Notes under the pieces: generated by a model
Seen by the model: only the letters and a program-made list of their open reading frames with translations
Told to the model about the DNA's origin: nothing
Database searches by the model: none
Translations under genes and position numbers: made by a program
Part shown: positions 63,055-64,000 of the stretch, piece after piece
Numbering within the stretch: the first letter of the stretch is position 1
How the letters are laid out: each line of letters starts with the position of its first letter
Assembly: GCA_920105625.2 (NCBI GenBank)
Contig: OV050033.1
Coordinates: 90,212,280-90,276,279, forward strand
Origin: Clusia tigrina
Taxonomy: Eukaryota > Arthropoda > Insecta > Diptera > Clusiidae
Direction of reading: 5' to 3'
DNA: 64,000 nt

Positions 63055-64000
63055 AGCCTATCAAAGTTTGCAGCATACAAATGCTTGTAACTTTCTACTG
63101 GAGCGTCATAAGACCTTGAAATTTTGTAACAATAAAGTACTCGAGCCTCTTGTCAATTTAAGCTATCGCTCAAAGCTATGCTACCCTTGAATCCCCAATC
63201 AAACACTGATAAAACTTCAAATGGCCCTAACTTATATACGGTACGTCCTACACCTATCAAAGTTTGCAACATACAAATGCTTGTATCTCTTTACTGGAGC
63301 GTCATAAAACTTTGAAATTTTGTAACAATAAAGTACTCGAGCCTCTTGTCAATTAAGGCTATCGTTCAAAGCCTTGAGTCCCAAATCAAACACTGATAAA
63401 ACTTCAAATGACCATAACTTCTGTACGGTACGTCCTAAGCCTATCAAAGTTTGCAACATACAAATGCTTGTAACTTTTTACTGGAGCGTCATAAATCCTT
63501 GAAATTTTGTAACAATAAAGTACTCGAGTATCTTGTCAATTTAAGCTATCGCTCAAAGCTATGCTACCCTTCAGTCCCAAATCAAACACTGATAAAACTT
63601 CAAATGGCCCTAACTTCTATACGGTACGTCCTACACCTATCAAAGTTTGCAACATACAAATGCTTGTATCTTTTTACTGGAGCATCATAAAACTTTGAAA
63701 TTTTGTAACAATAAAGTACTCGAGCCTCTTGTCAATTTAAGCTATCGCTCAAAGCCTTGAGTCCCAAATCAAACACTGATAAAACTTCAAATGACCATAA
63801 CTTCTGTACGGTACGTCCTAAGCCTATCAAAGTTTGCAACATACAAATGCTTGTAACTTTTTACTGGAGCGTCATAAAACTTTGAAATTTTGTAACAATA
63901 AAGTACTCGAGCCTCTTGTCAATTTAAGCTATCGCTCAAAGCCTTGAGTCCCAAATCAAACACTGATAAAACTTCAAATGGCCCTAACTTCTATACGGTA
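63055..64000 (+). repeat. Third partial copy of the 60.4-61.35 kb segment (offset 2,654)
   Basis: It repeats 60,401-61,346 with the GAATCCCCAATC, TATCTCTTTACTGG, AATTAAGGCTATCG and CGAGTATCTTG monomers. It enters from a GACCATAAC monomer (CAGCATAC at 63,071) rather than the GGCCCTAAC one in copy 2, so its left border is a new junction. It is cut by the window end. Confidence 0.8.

Larger units (their letters stand above)
1..64000 (+). repeat. Satellite DNA array, ~196-bp monomer, head to tail
   Basis: The motif GCAACATACAAATGCTTGTA recurs at 4, 200, 396 and 592, a spacing of exactly 196 bp, and continues with small length changes to the end of the window. All copies seen have the same orientation. 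Monomers differ by scattered substitutions and a few recurrent short deletions that give lengths of 195, 187 and about 164 bp. No break by unique sequence or a mobile element was seen. The consensus has 74 G or C in 196 bases by hand count. Arrays of this kind are typical of eukaryotic centromeric or heterochromatic satellites; that role is inferred, not shown. Both ends run out of the window. Confidence 0.98.
56640..64000 (+). repeat. Zone of alternating 187-bp monomer types
   Basis: Most monomers carry the 9-bp loop deletion in C. Two types often alternate: one with GGCCCTAACTTCTATACGG, TCCTACACC and TTGTATCTTTTT, the other with GACCATAACTTCTGTACGG, TCCTAAGCC and TTGTAACTTTTT. The GTACTAAGCC marker at 61,731 and 62,105 is 374 bp apart, exactly two 187-bp units. 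Full-length 196-bp monomers are interspersed. Confidence 0.85.

Noticed and set aside
1..64000. CRISPR array
   Set aside because: The whole 187-196-bp unit is repeated with no unique spacers, far longer than a repeat-spacer unit, and no cas genes are present.
1..64000. CENP-B box
   Set aside because: I looked for TTCG followed by CGGG at the expected spacing and found no conserved match. The CGGG in some CTCGGGCC monomers lacks the TTCG half.
1..64000. Transposon or retroelement insertion, rRNA spacer or 5S cluster
   Set aside because: No terminal repeats, target-site duplications, coding remnants or rRNA-like sequence interrupt the monomers; every stretch examined is satellite.

Overview
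The whole window is one uninterrupted tandem satellite-DNA array. A monomer of about 196 bp repeats head to tail on the same strand from base 1 to base 64,000, roughly 330 copies (estimated from window length and period). I found no unique DNA, transposon, RNA gene, CRISPR array or credible protein-coding gene. The hand-counted consensus is about 38% G+C. The open frames present (60-107 codons) are echoes of the repeat and are rejected as genes. An array of this size and structure points to eukaryotic pericentromeric, centromeric or other constitutive heterochromatin. A plant host is my weak guess, from AT-rich motifs of the type CAAATG..C.TAACTT that I associate with plant satellites; nothing here proves the taxon.

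The monomer is itself built from repeats. Two adjacent segments of 56 and 57 bp (A and B) share about two thirds of their bases. A third 58-bp segment (C) may be a more decayed relative. A 19-bp linker between B and C carries overlapping AGTACT and CTCGAG palindromes. Two short inverted repeats stand out: TACAA-N4-TTGTA in B and CTCAA-N13-TTGAG in C. The recurrent short-deletion variants fall on these two sites.

Layout: 1-12.7 kb is a mosaic with a 1,754-bp nine-monomer unit and further displaced copies. 12.7-18.2 kb has an eleven-monomer unit (2,136 and 2,128 bp). 17.9-22.5 kb is two tandem 2,331-bp twelve-mers. 21.8-29.2 kb holds a 1,557-bp eight-mer duplicated in tandem, between two copies of a ~1.9-kb block 5,439 bp apart. 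29.4-34.2 kb is more heterogeneous, with a 578-bp trimer. At about 34.16 kb a 187-bp variant lacking 9 bp in segment C first appears. It then recurs through the right half: a 1,755-bp unit (34.9-38.6 kb), 2,512/2,521-bp units (39.2-48.0 kb), a 2,628/2,629-bp unit (48.3-53.6 kb), a mixed stretch, and 56.6-64 kb where 187-bp monomers of two types alternate.

No gene system is visible. What is worth attention is the repeat biology: nested unequal exchange at several scales, a sharp left/right family boundary, an internally duplicated monomer, and repeated independent trimming of the same hairpin loop.
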